A stretch of DNA of 64,000 bases from positions 62,001 to 126,000 of the forward strand of contig JAEWEG010000066.1 of the NCBI GenBank assembly GCA_023389575.1, read 5' to 3'. Each line of letters opens with the position of its first letter. Position 1 is the stretch's first letter. Under the pieces are notes generated by a model. It made no database searches. It was not told where the DNA came from and worked only from the letters and a program-made list of their open reading frames with translations. This DNA is from Chloroflexota bacterium (GTDB lineage: Bacteria; Chloroflexota; Chloroflexia; Thermomicrobiales; UBA6265). Position numbers and translations under genes: made by a program. Shown here piece after piece: positions 26,359 through 35,400 of the stretch.

Positions 26359-26835
26359 ATGCCTACGGGAACTGTCAAGTGGTACAACCCTGAGAAGGGT
26401 TTCGGTTTTATCGAGCGTGATGGCGGCGAAGAGGACCTCTTCGTTCACCGTTCCGCCGTCGGCTATCAGGCACTCGGCGAGGGCGACCGCGTTGAGTTCA
26501 CCGTTGGTATGGGGCCGAAGGGTCCTGCTGCTGACTCGGTTACCGTTCTCGAATCCAACCCCAACCCGCGACCGCAGCGCGGTGGCGCGGGCCGCGGCGG
26601 CTTCCAGTCGGATGTCGATCCGTCCAGCCTCCCGCTCGTCTCCGGCGTCGTCGATCGCTTCGACGACCTCAAGGGCTTCGGGTTCATCAAGCAGGACAAC
26701 GGCGGCGCCGATGTCTTCTTCCACCAGTCCGCTCTCAATGGCGCTCGCGTCTACCAGGGTGACCACGTGGAATTCCGCCTCGGCGAAGGCCCCAAGGGCC
26801 CCCGCGCGGAGCAGATTCAGCTGCTGGACAACTAG
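26359..26835 (+). CDS. tandem cold-shock-domain protein
   Basis: A 158-residue protein with two complete cold-shock domains. Domain 1 (about 2-66) has RNP1 KGFGFI at 13-18 and RNP2 LFVHRS at 27-32. Domain 2 (about 93-157) has KGFGFI at 105-110 and VFFHQS at 119-124. The linker (67-92) is rich in Pro, Arg and Gly. Most bacterial Csp proteins have a single domain of about 70 residues. The expected role is single-stranded RNA/DNA binding, as RNA chaperone or antiterminator. The ATG at 26359 gives the normal family N-terminus with GAGGAAG about 10 bases upstream; an in-frame ATG at 26329 is less likely. Confidence 0.92.
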   Translation: MPTGTVKWYNPEKGFGFIERDGGEEDLFVHRSAVGYQALGEGDRVEFTVGMGPKGPAADSVTVLESNPNPRPQRGGAGRGGFQSDVDPSSLPLVSGVVDRFDDLKGFGFIKQDNGGADVFFHQSALNGARVYQGDHVEFRLGEGPKGPRAEQIQLLDN

Positions 26836-26850
26836 TCCGCGAACTCCCAT

Positions 26851-26878
26851 CAGCCGGTCCCGTTCTCGGGGCCGGCTG
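26851..26878 (+). terminator. terminator after the cold-shock gene
   Basis: A 12-bp stem with one G-U pair (26851-26862 with 26867-26878), loop TTCT, followed by TTGTGATTT, 15 bases after the stop codon. Confidence 0.75.
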
Positions 26879-27007
26879 TTGTGATTTAAGACGCCTACTC
26901 GCGGTATCGGGAAACCCTGCCTGAATTCCGTGCCGGCCGAGGGCACAAGTGCTATCGTCACGCCATCGGGGCCGAGAACACACTGGCTCACATGTCTTCC
27001 ACACACG

Positions 27008-27343
27008 ATGTCGAAAGGTTCACCGTTGAACGCGCTCAAGTTGCTCACCATCGTCACCTTCGCCGAGGCCACGTCCTGGCTTGGTCTCCTCGCCGGCATG
27101 ATCGCCAAGTACGGGTTCGACAATCCGCGCGGGGTCGAGATCATGGGACCAATTCACGGGTTCCTCTTTGTCGCCTTCGCCTTCATGCTGGCGATTACCC
27201 ACATGCAGGAACGCTGGCCAGTCACCAAGACCTTGATCGCCTTCCTGGAATCGATTCCGCCGTTCCTCGGATTCCTGCTGGGTAAACGACTGCTGGAAGA
27301 GGTTCGGCGGCAGGGCGAAGCAGCCCAGGCGACCGCGTCGTAA
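27008..27343 (+). CDS. DUF3817 family small membrane protein
   Basis: A 111-residue integral membrane protein with three hydrophobic segments. It has the DUF3817 pattern: LKLLTIVTFAEATSWLGLL at the start, YGFDNPRGVEIMGPIHGFLFVAFAFML in the middle, and FLESIPPFLGFLLGKRL at the end. The biochemical function is not known. The start at 27008 is a judgement; the frame is open to 26930. It lies 53 bases before the DsbA-like gene on the same strand and may be co-transcribed. Confidence 0.8.
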   Translation: MSKGSPLNALKLLTIVTFAEATSWLGLLAGMIAKYGFDNPRGVEIMGPIHGFLFVAFAFMLAITHMQERWPVTKTLIAFLESIPPFLGFLLGKRLLEEVRRQGEAAQATAS

Positions 27344-27396
27344 GACAATGACCATCATGGGCCTGCGCAGGTCCGGATCAGCAGGAGGTTGATATC

Positions 27397-28161
27397 GTGA
27401 GTGATCGGCAATCGCCACCCCGTGGGGCTCGCCGGGCCCAGCGCCGGGAGGCCGCCATCGCTGCGGCGAAGCGTCGCCGGCGCAACCGTCTCCTCATGTA
27501 CGCCGGTCTGGCGGCGGTCGCCGTCGCGGCCATCCTCATCGTCGTCAACCTGCCGGACGATGACGACGACGCGATCGAAATCGACTACGCCGCCATTCCG
27601 CAACAGGGTGCCATCCTGGGCAATCCGGACGCGCAGGTCACACTCGTCGAGTACGCGGACTACCAGTGCCCCGCCTGCGGGCATTTCGCCACCCAAACCC
27701 TCCCCCATGTGATCCAGGATTTCGTGGTTCCCGGCCAGGTGAACGTCGAGTTTCGCGCCTATCCGTTCCTCGGCGGTGGCGACCTGACCACCCCCGGCAA
27801 TGAGTCAGTCGAAGCGGCGATCGCGGCCGAATGCGCGCGCGATCAGGGTCAATTCTGGGAGTTCAACCACACACTGTTCGAGAACCAGGATGGCGAGAAC
27901 GACGGCGCGTTCTCGAACGAGAATCTCAAGCGGTTTGCCGGTGACCTGGGTCTGGACCAGGCCACCTTCGACTCATGTCTCGATTTAGGCGAACACCGCC
28001 AGACCGTGATCGATGGCTTCAACGCCGCTCAAGCCGAGGGAATCAACTCCACCCCCACGCTCTTCATCAACGGCTTTCAGATCGCCTACACGAACCAGGG
28101 CTACGATCTCCTGAAGCGGCAGATCGAGGCCGCTCTCAATGGCGAAGCCATCCCCACATGA
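27397..28161 (+). CDS. membrane-anchored DsbA-like thiol oxidoreductase
   Basis: A 254-residue protein with an Arg/Lys-rich N-terminus, one membrane anchor (about 31-51), an acidic spacer and a thioredoxin_4/DsbA domain. The active site is CPAC (C91, C94), and the cis-proline loop is STPTLFING. It would introduce disulfides into exported proteins. The GTG start at 27397 has AGGAGG upstream. Its stop overlaps the start of the VKOR gene (ATGA), and VKOR is the expected re-oxidant. Two further cysteines (ECA and DSC) lie outside the active site. Confidence 0.9.
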   Translation: MSDRQSPPRGARRAQRREAAIAAAKRRRRNRLLMYAGLAAVAVAAILIVVNLPDDDDDAIEIDYAAIPQQGAILGNPDAQVTLVEYADYQCPACGHFATQTLPHVIQDFVVPGQVNVEFRAYPFLGGGDLTTPGNESVEAAIAAECARDQGQFWEFNHTLFENQDGENDGAFSNENLKRFAGDLGLDQATFDSCLDLGEHRQTVIDGFNAAQAEGINSTPTLFINGFQIAYTNQGYDLLKRQIEAALNGEAIPT

Positions 28162-28598
28162 GCGCCCTCGTCACGAAGTGGATCACCCCAGCACTCGCCA
28201 CGTTTGGCATCGCGATCGCCGGGTACCTCACCTGGTCCCACTACGAGCACGACATCCTGGTGTGTGGGCTCGGCGATTGCTCGGTGGTGCAGAACAGCAG
28301 TTACTCGGTCGTGGCCGGCATCCCGATAGCCCTCCTCGGGCTCCTGATGTTCGGATCCGTTCTCGCCCTGTCGCTGGTTCGCATGGCGCGGCCCGCGTTG
28401 TCGGAAATCGCAAGCGCGGCGATCATCTTCCTCACGCTCACCAGCATCCTCTACTACGCCTACCTCACCTACGTTGAGATTTGGGTGATCGAGGCGGTCT
28501 GCCAGTGGTGCGTGATGTCATCCATCGTCACGTTGGGCATCCTCGTGTTCGAGGTGTGGCGTTACTGGAGGGCTGATCCGATCGGCGATCTGTCGTAA
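28158..28598 (+). CDS. vitamin K epoxide reductase (VKOR) family disulfide-generating protein
   Basis: A 146-residue membrane protein with four hydrophobic segments. The loop cysteines C36 and C41 (VCGLGDCSVV) and the CXXC C115/C118 (CQWC) match the VKOR quartet, and SSYSVVAGIPIALLGLLMF is the quinone-site segment. In bacteria lacking DsbB, VKOR re-oxidises DsbA with quinone, and the 4-base overlap with the DsbA-like gene supports that pairing. The start at 28158 is set by the overlap; the frame runs further upstream without similarity. It is convergent with the aminotransferase, 23 bases apart. Confidence 0.92.
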   Translation: MSALVTKWITPALATFGIAIAGYLTWSHYEHDILVCGLGDCSVVQNSSYSVVAGIPIALLGLLMFGSVLALSLVRMARPALSEIASAAIIFLTLTSILYYAYLTYVEIWVIEAVCQWCVMSSIVTLGILVFEVWRYWRADPIGDLS

Positions 28599-28621
28599 AC
28601 AGCCGCCACCCTCAAGAGATG

Positions 28622-29812
28622 CTATGACGGGTAGCTGTGGGTTGAGTCGTCCCAGCCAGAGAGGGCTTCCAGCGCGGCGGCCACGCCGGCGCCACGCGGC
28701 ACGGCCATCTCCAAACTCGTCAGCGCCATTTCCAGCAGTCCGAGCTGGGCGATCGCCAAGGTGGGATGAGCAGACAGCCCCATGTGTCCCAGTCGGAACA
28801 GTTTTCCACTGAGGTCCCCATACCCACCAGAGATCATCACCCCGTACTTCGAGCGAAGCGTCGAGATAACGTCCTCGGCCGTGATACCTTCGGGAATCCG
28901 GACCGCCGTGCAGCACGACGTGGCGATAGCTTCCGACTCGGCCCACAGCTCCAGCCCCATCGCGTTTGCACCCGCCCGGGTCGCCCTGGCGATCGCCTGG
29001 TGACGCCCGACAACCGCCTCCATGCCGTCCCGCACGGCCTGTTCGAGTACTGACTCCAGCGAGTAGATTTCGGACACCGACGGCGTATACGGAAATCTCC
29101 GGTTCTCGATCCAGGTGGTCTTCCAGTCCAGGATCGACATGAAGGAACCGCGGAGTGGCTTCTCCCGGCTCTCCATCGCCTCCCACGCCGCCGGGCTAAC
29201 GGAAATCAGAGAAAGGCCGGGCGTTCCCGACAGGCATTTCTGGGGTCCCGCGACCGCGACGTCCATGCCCCACTCTTCCGGACTCAGCAGTTCGCTTGCC
29301 AATCCGGACACCGTGTCGACGATCGTGATGACCCCGAACTCGCGCGCGATCTGGCAAATCTCGCGGACGGGATTGATCGTGCCAGACGGCGTCTCCGAAT
29401 GCACCACGGTCAGGAATCTGATTCCGGCAACGGTGGACAGCACCCGTCGCACATCCTCTGGATCGATGGCGGCGTTATACGGAACCGCCAACTCCACGGG
29501 ATCGCCGCCGTAGGCGCGAATGTAATCTTCCATGCCCTTGCCGAACACACCCGAGACGAGATTGAGAACCTTGTCGCCAGGCGCGATCAGCGACGCGACC
29601 GCCGCCTCCAAACCGAGGATGGCCTCGGCCTGCATGATCACGACATCGTATTCGGTCCGGAACACCTGCCTAAGGAGGTCCTCCGTCCGCGCGAAGGTCT
29701 CCAGGAACGCCGGGTCGTAGTGGTAAAGCACTGGTCGCTGCATCGCCCGGAGCGTTTCAGTCGAAACGTCCACCGGTCCCGAGGCAAGCGTGAATCGTGG
29801 CCAGGTTGTCAT
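28622..29812 (-). CDS. class V aminotransferase, pyridoxamine-pyruvate transaminase-like
   Basis: A 396-residue fold-type I PLP enzyme. The Schiff-base lysine is in AGPQKCLSGTPGLSL, and the aspartate holding the PLP ring is in IVDTVSGLAS. Blocks such as VLYHYDPAF, VLNLVSGVFGKGM, VPYNAAIDP, HSETPSGTINPV and PYTPSVSEI recall, from memory, the Mesorhizobium pyridoxamine-pyruvate transaminase more than ordinary alanine-glyoxylate transaminase. Ureidoglycine-glyoxylate aminotransferase is another candidate given the nucleoside-type importer. It is the last gene of the BMP importer operon, 26 bases after the binding protein. Class is certain, substrate is not. Confidence 0.85.
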   Translation of the reverse strand: MTTWPRFTLASGPVDVSTETLRAMQRPVLYHYDPAFLETFARTEDLLRQVFRTEYDVVIMQAEAILGLEAAVASLIAPGDKVLNLVSGVFGKGMEDYIRAYGGDPVELAVPYNAAIDPEDVRRVLSTVAGIRFLTVVHSETPSGTINPVREICQIAREFGVITIVDTVSGLASELLSPEEWGMDVAVAGPQKCLSGTPGLSLISVSPAAWEAMESREKPLRGSFMSILDWKTTWIENRRFPYTPSVSEIYSLESVLEQAVRDGMEAVVGRHQAIARATRAGANAMGLELWAESEAIATSCCTAVRIPEGITAEDVISTLRSKYGVMISGGYGDLSGKLFRLGHMGLSAHPTLAIAQLGLLEMALTSLEMAVPRGAGVAAALEALSGWDDSTHSYPS

Positions 29813-29838
29813 TCAATCCCCTTCCTGGGTCGGCGGAA

Positions 29839-30924
29839 CTACCGGGGGAACAATTCGTCCAGCCTGGCATGTACCCCATCGGCATCGCCGATAGCGGACA
29901 CCTCGATCTCGCCGGCGATTACCGCCGTCTGGGCTTCCTCGACCCGCGTCGCGGTTTCCGGAGACGTGGTTTCGGAGATATCCAGCAGTCGTACACCCTC
30001 GTTCTCGAGGTTCATGGTGTAGACATCGCCAAACGACCCGTCTCGAAGCTGATTGATCATGGCGACGTAGGCGTTCTGGTAGTCGAAGAGCACGGAGGTG
30101 AGCAGGTACTGGCCGGCATCGGTTCCCGCCTTGTCGCCGATCACGTCGATGAAACGGACTTCGGCCCCCTCCGCGACACCCTGGTTATGTTCGTTGATCG
30201 CCTGGATCATGCCGAACGACGCCCCATCACCCATCCCGAACACGATGTCGGCGCCGGCGGCGATGACGGACTCGGTGACGCGCTTCGCGTTCGGCGCGTC
30301 GTCGTACGCGGCCTCGCCAATCACCTGGTACAGCACCGTGGCATCGGGGTTGACCGAATGGAATCCCTCGGCGAACCCGACCGTCATGTAGTTCCAGGTC
30401 GGGGGTTCCCCGCTTACCACGATCGCGACCGTATTGGTCCGGGTTTCAAGACCCGCCACGACGCCAGCCAGGAAGGACGACTCCTGGGCCTGGGTTTCGA
30501 TGTCGGCGATCAGGCCCGGCTCCACGGCCCCGGGATTCTCGATGACGACCACCGATACCCCGGTTTCCTGAGCGAACTCGGGGCAAACCGTCTGGTAGCC
30601 GGACGCGTGGCAGATGATCAGGTCGGCGCCATCGTCAGCCAGGTCATGCAGGATCGGCGTGATGTCGTCATAGCCGGCGTTCTCCACCACCTCGACCTCC
30701 ACGCCCAGCTCGGCGCCGGCCGCCTCGAGGTTGTCCACGCCCTGCTGGTCCCACCCCTGGTTCGTGCGGCTCGCCGGGGTCACGATCGCCACGAGGTCCA
30801 CGTCCGCGCCTTGCGCGGCTTCGACCCGGGTGCCTCCGAAGTTCGCGAACAGCACGCCGAGCGCGAGCATTACCGGTGCCCATCGCGGGATTGATCGAGA
30901 AGTCGTCATCTGTCCTGTATCCAT
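29839..30924 (-). CDS. BMP family ABC transporter substrate-binding protein
   Basis: A 361-residue exported protein of the basic membrane protein family, whose members bind purine nucleosides and related ligands. The N-terminus has Arg residues then APVMLALGVLFANFGG with a cleavage-like VEA-AQ. Domain features are IVTPASRTNQGWDQQGVDNL, IICHASGYQTV, DIETQAQESSFLAGVVAGL, GADIVFGMGDGASFGMIQA and DAGQYLLTSVLFDYQNAY. No lipobox cysteine is evident. The in-frame ATG at 30909 is an equally good start. It follows the two permeases and the ATPase and precedes the aminotransferase. Confidence 0.9.
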   Translation of the reverse strand: MDTGQMTTSRSIPRWAPVMLALGVLFANFGGTRVEAAQGADVDLVAIVTPASRTNQGWDQQGVDNLEAAGAELGVEVEVVENAGYDDITPILHDLADDGADLIICHASGYQTVCPEFAQETGVSVVVIENPGAVEPGLIADIETQAQESSFLAGVVAGLETRTNTVAIVVSGEPPTWNYMTVGFAEGFHSVNPDATVLYQVIGEAAYDDAPNAKRVTESVIAAGADIVFGMGDGASFGMIQAINEHNQGVAEGAEVRFIDVIGDKAGTDAGQYLLTSVLFDYQNAYVAMINQLRDGSFGDVYTMNLENEGVRLLDISETTSPETATRVEEAQTAVIAGEIEVSAIGDADGVHARLDELFPR

Positions 30925-30996
30925 TCAATGCCGGTCAACGCACCAGGCCCAGCCGCCCCAGTCGAATCCAATCCTACGGGGTATCGAATGGATTGC

Positions 30997-31932
30997 CTAC
31001 CGCCTGGCGCCAGGGCCTCTGTACGGCTGCCCGAGCGCCCGCGGCGCGCCGCCACTTCGCCCGACCAACAGCAGCGCCACGACCACCCCGAGATATGGCG
31101 CCATGCGGAGAAACTCGGGCCGTACATCCACGCCCGCGATCTGGAGCCCCGTATCCAGGCCGGTCAGCAGCCCGAACGCCAACGCCGCCAGCGCGACCTT
31201 AAGAGGATCGCGCTCGCCGAGCATCGCCAACGCCACCGCCAGAAACCCCGCGCCCATGGTCACGCCAGGGATGAAGAACCCAAGTTCCACGGTCGCCAGG
31301 GTCGCGCCTCCCAGTCCGCTCAGCGCGCCCGTCAGGGTGGCGGCGATCACGCGCACCCGCGCCACGCTTCCACCCACTGACTCCAATCCCAAAGGTGAAT
31401 CGCCAGCGGCCCTGATCCGCAGCCCCAAACGGGTTCGGCTGAGCAGCCAATGCGCGCCAATCGCCAGTCCCCAGGCCACGAATACGAACCAGCGCTGCTG
31501 GCCGATCGCTGGTCCGATGACCGGCAACCAGTCGAGGTATCCATCTAGCGGCCGGCCCATGCCGGCGCCCAGCAATGGCTGGTTCGACCCGTACAGCTCT
31601 CGGAACAGGAACGCGGTTCCGCCAGTTCCCGCGAGCGTGAGGCCGAGTCCCAGGACGACCTGGTCGGTCCCACCGTATGTCGCCAGCCAACCGAATCCCA
31701 GCCCGAGCACCACTCCCGCCACGAGTCCTCCAGCGAGCCCAGGTCCCGTTCGGCCGGTTTCCAGCGCGATCCAGAAGCCAGCCAGCGCGCCGACCAGCAT
31801 CACCCCTTCGATGCCAAGGTTGAGCAGTCCGGCCTTCTCCCCGATCGCTTCCCCCACGGCGGCCAGCATGATCGGCGTGGAACTCAGGATCGCGGCCGCG
31901 ACCAGCGCGGTGAGCACCGCTTCGATATTCAC
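30997..31932 (-). CDS. ABC transporter permease (BPD_transp_2, nucleoside-type)
   Basis: A 311-residue membrane protein with about nine hydrophobic segments. GEKAGLLNLGIEGVMLVGALAGF near the N-terminus is the family signature of the second permease of BMP-type importers. RAAGDSPLGLESVGGSVARVRVIAATLTGALSGLGGA is the cytoplasmic coupling region. The GTG start at 31932 overlaps the stop of the preceding permease (GTGA); a longer open frame upstream has no similarity. It forms the channel with the next permease. Confidence 0.92.
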   Translation of the reverse strand: MNIEAVLTALVAAAILSSTPIMLAAVGEAIGEKAGLLNLGIEGVMLVGALAGFWIALETGRTGPGLAGGLVAGVVLGLGFGWLATYGGTDQVVLGLGLTLAGTGGTAFLFRELYGSNQPLLGAGMGRPLDGYLDWLPVIGPAIGQQRWFVFVAWGLAIGAHWLLSRTRLGLRIRAAGDSPLGLESVGGSVARVRVIAATLTGALSGLGGATLATVELGFFIPGVTMGAGFLAVALAMLGERDPLKVALAALAFGLLTGLDTGLQIAGVDVRPEFLRMAPYLGVVVALLLVGRSGGAPRALGQPYRGPGARR

Positions 31933-33005
31933 CGGATCACTCCCAGCCGCTCCCAAGGTCGCCAGTGGAAGACGGCCAGCACCACCAGCAGGATTCCTTC
32001 GTACAGATCGAAGAACGCCGACGGGAGATCCGCCGCGCGAGGCATCACATCCGCCCCATAGGAAAGCGCTCCGAGAAACAACGCGGCTGGCAACAGTCCG
32101 ATCGCGTTCCGCCGGGCGAGAAACACGAGCGCGAAGGCCGTGAGCCCGTACGATGGGTTCCACTCCGCCTGGAACGTGCCCTTGGTGGCGAGTACATCAT
32201 TTCCTCCCGCCAGCCCAGCCATTCCGCCGCTGGCGATCAGGGCCACGGTGAGGATCAGGCCAACCCGGATCATCGCGTGGTTCGCCGCGGCCGCGTTCTC
32301 ACCAGCAGCCCGCAGGTTGAAGCCAGCCTCGGTCCTGCCGAGCCACAGGGTGAAGCCGCCCCAGATCGCGAGCGCCAGCACGATACCGACATGAATCCGG
32401 GTGGAACCGAAGTCCACGAATCGCAGGTCCCTGGGTATGAGCGGCGTTTGGGCGGCGACGAGCGATTCGTCCCGCAGTGGTCCCTTCACCAGCCACGCGG
32501 TCAGGGAGATCGCCACGTAGTTGAACATGATCGTGCTGACGATCTCGTTGACCCCCCACCTTGCGCGCACGATGGCGGGTACCGCCGCCCATGCGGCGCC
32601 CGCGACCATCGCCGCCACCAGTGCCCCGGTCCACAGGACAGCACGCGGCGTGTCGATCAGCTGGTGACCGGCCGTGGCCGCCGCCAGCGCGGCCACCAGC
32701 ACCTGGCCATCCACTCCGATGTTCCACAATCCGGCCTTTGCCGCCAGCAAAACCGCCACACCAACCATCAGTAGCGGCGTGGCGCGCACCACCACTTCCT
32801 GCAAGCCCGAGGGCCGGAGCAATGCCCGCTCGATCAGTTCGCGCCAGGCAACCAGCGGATCGTGACCAGTAACGAGCAGGATCGCGCTCGCGATGGCGGT
32901 CGCCAGCGCCACCGCCAGGACCGCCTCGAGCAACCCGGCGAATGTCCCCGCCCACGGAATGGAGGTTCGCGACCGACCGTGGTCCTCGATGATTGAGACG
33001 CTCAC
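31929..33005 (-). CDS. ABC transporter permease (BPD_transp_2, nucleoside-type)
   Basis: A 358-residue membrane protein, partner of the neighbouring permease. AAKAGLWNIGVDGQVLVAALAAA matches the first permease of BMP importers. WGVNEIVSTIMFNYVAISLTAWLV and RAAGENAAAANHAMIRVGLILTVALIASGGMAGLAGG follow. It starts with GTG overlapping the ATPase stop (GTGA) and overlaps the next permease start, so the three genes are coupled in translation. Confidence 0.92.
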   Translation of the reverse strand: MSVSIIEDHGRSRTSIPWAGTFAGLLEAVLAVALATAIASAILLVTGHDPLVAWRELIERALLRPSGLQEVVVRATPLLMVGVAVLLAAKAGLWNIGVDGQVLVAALAAATAGHQLIDTPRAVLWTGALVAAMVAGAAWAAVPAIVRARWGVNEIVSTIMFNYVAISLTAWLVKGPLRDESLVAAQTPLIPRDLRFVDFGSTRIHVGIVLALAIWGGFTLWLGRTEAGFNLRAAGENAAAANHAMIRVGLILTVALIASGGMAGLAGGNDVLATKGTFQAEWNPSYGLTAFALVFLARRNAIGLLPAALFLGALSYGADVMPRAADLPSAFFDLYEGILLVVLAVFHWRPWERLGVIR

Positions 33006-34489
33006 CAGCCGTTCACCATCATGTCCGCATACCGCCGCCGCTCGGCGACAGCCGTGGGGAGAAACGGGCTCACCCGGCCTCCCGCGATGACCGCGACCAT
33101 GTCCGCCTGGTCAAACGCTTCGTCCAGATCGGTCGTGAACACGAGCACCGCGCCACCCCCGGCGGAGAACGACCGCAGGCGATTCCAAAGCATGGCTGTG
33201 GTCCGGGCGTCCAGTCCCTGCACTGGATTGAGCGCGATCAGCACCTTCGCCGCGCCAGACAGTTCCCTCGCCGCCAGGACGCGCTGCATGTTGCCGCCGG
33301 ATAGGGTGGCGAACCGGGCATCCGGATCAGAGGGGTGGACATCCCAGTTCGCGATAGTGGCTCTGGCGTGTTCGCGGACCTTTCCCCAGCGCATGATCCC
33401 GAACGACCGGGCGAACGCGGGCCTTGGCTGCTTCATGACGAGGTTTTCGGCGATCGTGAAGTCGCCAATCGCCCCTTCTCCTAACCGATCGTCGACAAGC
33501 AACCGTATTCCGCTGGCGGTGCGGTCGATCGCGGACACGTCGATTATGTCATGCTCATCTAGGGCGATGGTTCCGGTCGCGGAACGGTACCCCGCGATGA
33601 TTCTCGCGAGTTCGCGCTGCCCGCCGCCATCGATCCCGGCGATGGCGTATATCCTGCCCGCCTCCAGCGTCAGATCGACTTCCGACACACGCTGTCCACT
33701 CTCGTCGTCGAGCGACGTCACGCCAATAAGGGTCAGAAGCGGGCGAGCGCCCGTGTCGACCGGCACTCGCGTGGCGATTCCCGACGATTCTGGAGCCGCC
33801 TCGCTGAACACCCCGAACATCGCCGTCAGCATCGCCGACGCGGCTCCTTCCGCCCATCCACCTGTCACGTCTCGGTTGAACTCCCCACGCACCTGGCCCT
33901 GGGCCATCACCACGATCCTGTCCGCGATGTCCATGACCTCGGCCATCTTGTGCGTCACGATGACCATCGAGGTCCCTCCGTCCCGGAGGTCACGAAGCGT
34001 CGAGAACAGGCCCTCTACCTCTCCAGGCGCCAGGATGGTGGTCGGTTCGTCCAGCAGAAGCAGACTCGGGCCCGGAACCATCGCCTTCGCGATTTCGACT
34101 CGCTGGCGCTCTCCCAGCGATAACCGCTCGATCGTGGTATCTGGATTCAGCGACGCCACGATGCCGGGCAGGCCCGATTCGCTCCAGCCCGCGAGGCGAA
34201 GTTGCTCCCGGACAGTGAAACTGGGGACCAGCGACAGATGCTGGTGCACGAGCCCGATCCCCTCCCGAATCGCATCCGCCGGCGACCGGAAGCTCACCGG
34301 CTCGCCCGCGATCTCGATGGTTCCCGAATCCGGCCGCAGATACCCCGCGAGAATCGAAAGCAGCGTCGATTTCCCGGCGCCGTTCTCGCCAACCAGCCCG
34401 ACGATCTCCCCGGCTCCCACCCCGAGCGAGACATCGTCATTGGCCACAGTCGAGCCAAATCGCTTGGTGATTCCCTGAACCGACAACAC
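33002..34489 (-). CDS. ABC transporter ATP-binding protein, duplicated NBD (BMP importer)
   Basis: A 495-residue fused ATPase of the sugar/nucleoside importer type. Half 1 has Walker A GENGAGKST, signature LSLGERQRVEIAKAM and Walker B LLLLDEPT. Half 2 has the usual degenerate Walker A GIDGGGQRE, signature LSGGNMQRVLAARELS and a Walker B without its glutamate (VLIALNPVQGLD). Only the first site is therefore expected to hydrolyse ATP, normal for this family. The GTG at 34489 is chosen because family similarity starts there (VLSVQGITKRFG); the frame is open to 34609. It is the first gene of the importer operon, divergent from the Hyi-like gene 113 bases away. Confidence 0.92.
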   Translation of the reverse strand: MLSVQGITKRFGSTVANDDVSLGVGAGEIVGLVGENGAGKSTLLSILAGYLRPDSGTIEIAGEPVSFRSPADAIREGIGLVHQHLSLVPSFTVREQLRLAGWSESGLPGIVASLNPDTTIERLSLGERQRVEIAKAMVPGPSLLLLDEPTTILAPGEVEGLFSTLRDLRDGGTSMVIVTHKMAEVMDIADRIVVMAQGQVRGEFNRDVTGGWAEGAASAMLTAMFGVFSEAAPESSGIATRVPVDTGARPLLTLIGVTSLDDESGQRVSEVDLTLEAGRIYAIAGIDGGGQRELARIIAGYRSATGTIALDEHDIIDVSAIDRTASGIRLLVDDRLGEGAIGDFTIAENLVMKQPRPAFARSFGIMRWGKVREHARATIANWDVHPSDPDARFATLSGGNMQRVLAARELSGAAKVLIALNPVQGLDARTTAMLWNRLRSFSAGGGAVLVFTTDLDEAFDQADMVAVIAGGRVSPFLPTAVAERRRYADMMVNGW

Positions 34490-34602
34490 GGTGCCTCTAC
34501 CGATCCATGACGTGATCCGGCTCCCACAGGCCCGGAACTCTGGCACAATACAGCCAGATTTCCGGGCCAGGCCCATCTCCAGTGAAAAGGATATGCCAGT
34601 AC

Positions 34603-35382
34603 ATGCCAAGGATCGCCGCCAACCTCACCATGCTCTTCAATGAGTATCCGCCGCTCGAGCGCTTCGATCGAGCCGCCGCCGCCGGGTTCACCGGCGTCGA
34701 GTTCCTCTTCCCGTACACCGAGGCACCGGAGACCGTGCTCGACGCGGTGCGGCGCAATAACCTCGAACTGGTACTCATCAACCTGCCAGCCGGTGACTGG
34801 AACGCGGGCGACCGCGGCATCGCCGCCCAGCCGGCCCGCCGCGACGAGTTCGCCAACGGCGTCAAGCAGGCGGTACGCTACGCGGAAATCCTCTCACCGC
34901 CGCATATCAACTGCCTCGCCGGAAAGCTGCCCAGCGATCCGAATGCCATAGACGTCCTGGTCGAAAACGTCGAACTGGCCGCCGGCGCGCTGGCCGAGGT
35001 TGGCGTCAAGCTGACGCTCGAACCGGTGAACCCGCACGACGTGCCGGGTTTCGCGTTGCCGACCACCCAGGCCGCGCTCGATATCATCGCACGGGTTGAG
35101 AGTTCCAACGTCGGCCTTCAGTACGACGTGTACCACGCGCTCCGGATGGGCGAGGACCCGTTCTCGTTCATCGAAGCGAATGGCTCCACCATCAGCCACA
35201 TCCAGATCGCGGATGTACCCGGTCGCCACCAGCCTGGTACCGGTGAAATCGACTGGGTCCGGCTGTTCGAGGTAATCGACAATTCCGGATACACGGGCTG
35301 GGTGAGCCTCGAATATGTACCCGAGGGTCCGACCGAGGAAGGCTTCGATCTCCTCCGCCAACTCGGCCTGCTCGGCAACTAG
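34603..35382 (+). CDS. hydroxypyruvate isomerase-like TIM-barrel protein
   Basis: A 259-residue AP-endonuclease-2 fold (sugar phosphate isomerase/epimerase) protein. The N-terminus PRIAANLTMLFNEYPPLERFDRAAAAGFTGVEFLFPY is typical of the Hyi branch, which interconverts hydroxypyruvate and tartronate semialdehyde in glyoxylate use. Metal-site residues are visible: a glutamate in TLEPVNPHDVPGF, QYDVYHALRMGED, HIQIADVPGRHQPGTGEIDW, and a terminal glutamate in VSLEYVPEG. I start at 34603 rather than the GTG at 34582. It lies 18 bases before upp and is divergent from the BMP importer. Confidence 0.85.
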   Translation: MPRIAANLTMLFNEYPPLERFDRAAAAGFTGVEFLFPYTEAPETVLDAVRRNNLELVLINLPAGDWNAGDRGIAAQPARRDEFANGVKQAVRYAEILSPPHINCLAGKLPSDPNAIDVLVENVELAAGALAEVGVKLTLEPVNPHDVPGFALPTTQAALDIIARVESSNVGLQYDVYHALRMGEDPFSFIEANGSTISHIQIADVPGRHQPGTGEIDWVRLFEVIDNSGYTGWVSLEYVPEGPTEEGFDLLRQLGLLGN

Positions 35383-35400
35383 CTAGCGCGGAGACTCTCG

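Noticed and set aside
33021..34478. 485-codon plus-strand frame opposite the BMP ATPase
   Set aside because: Ser/Arg/Pro-rich shadow of a well-supported ATPase gene.
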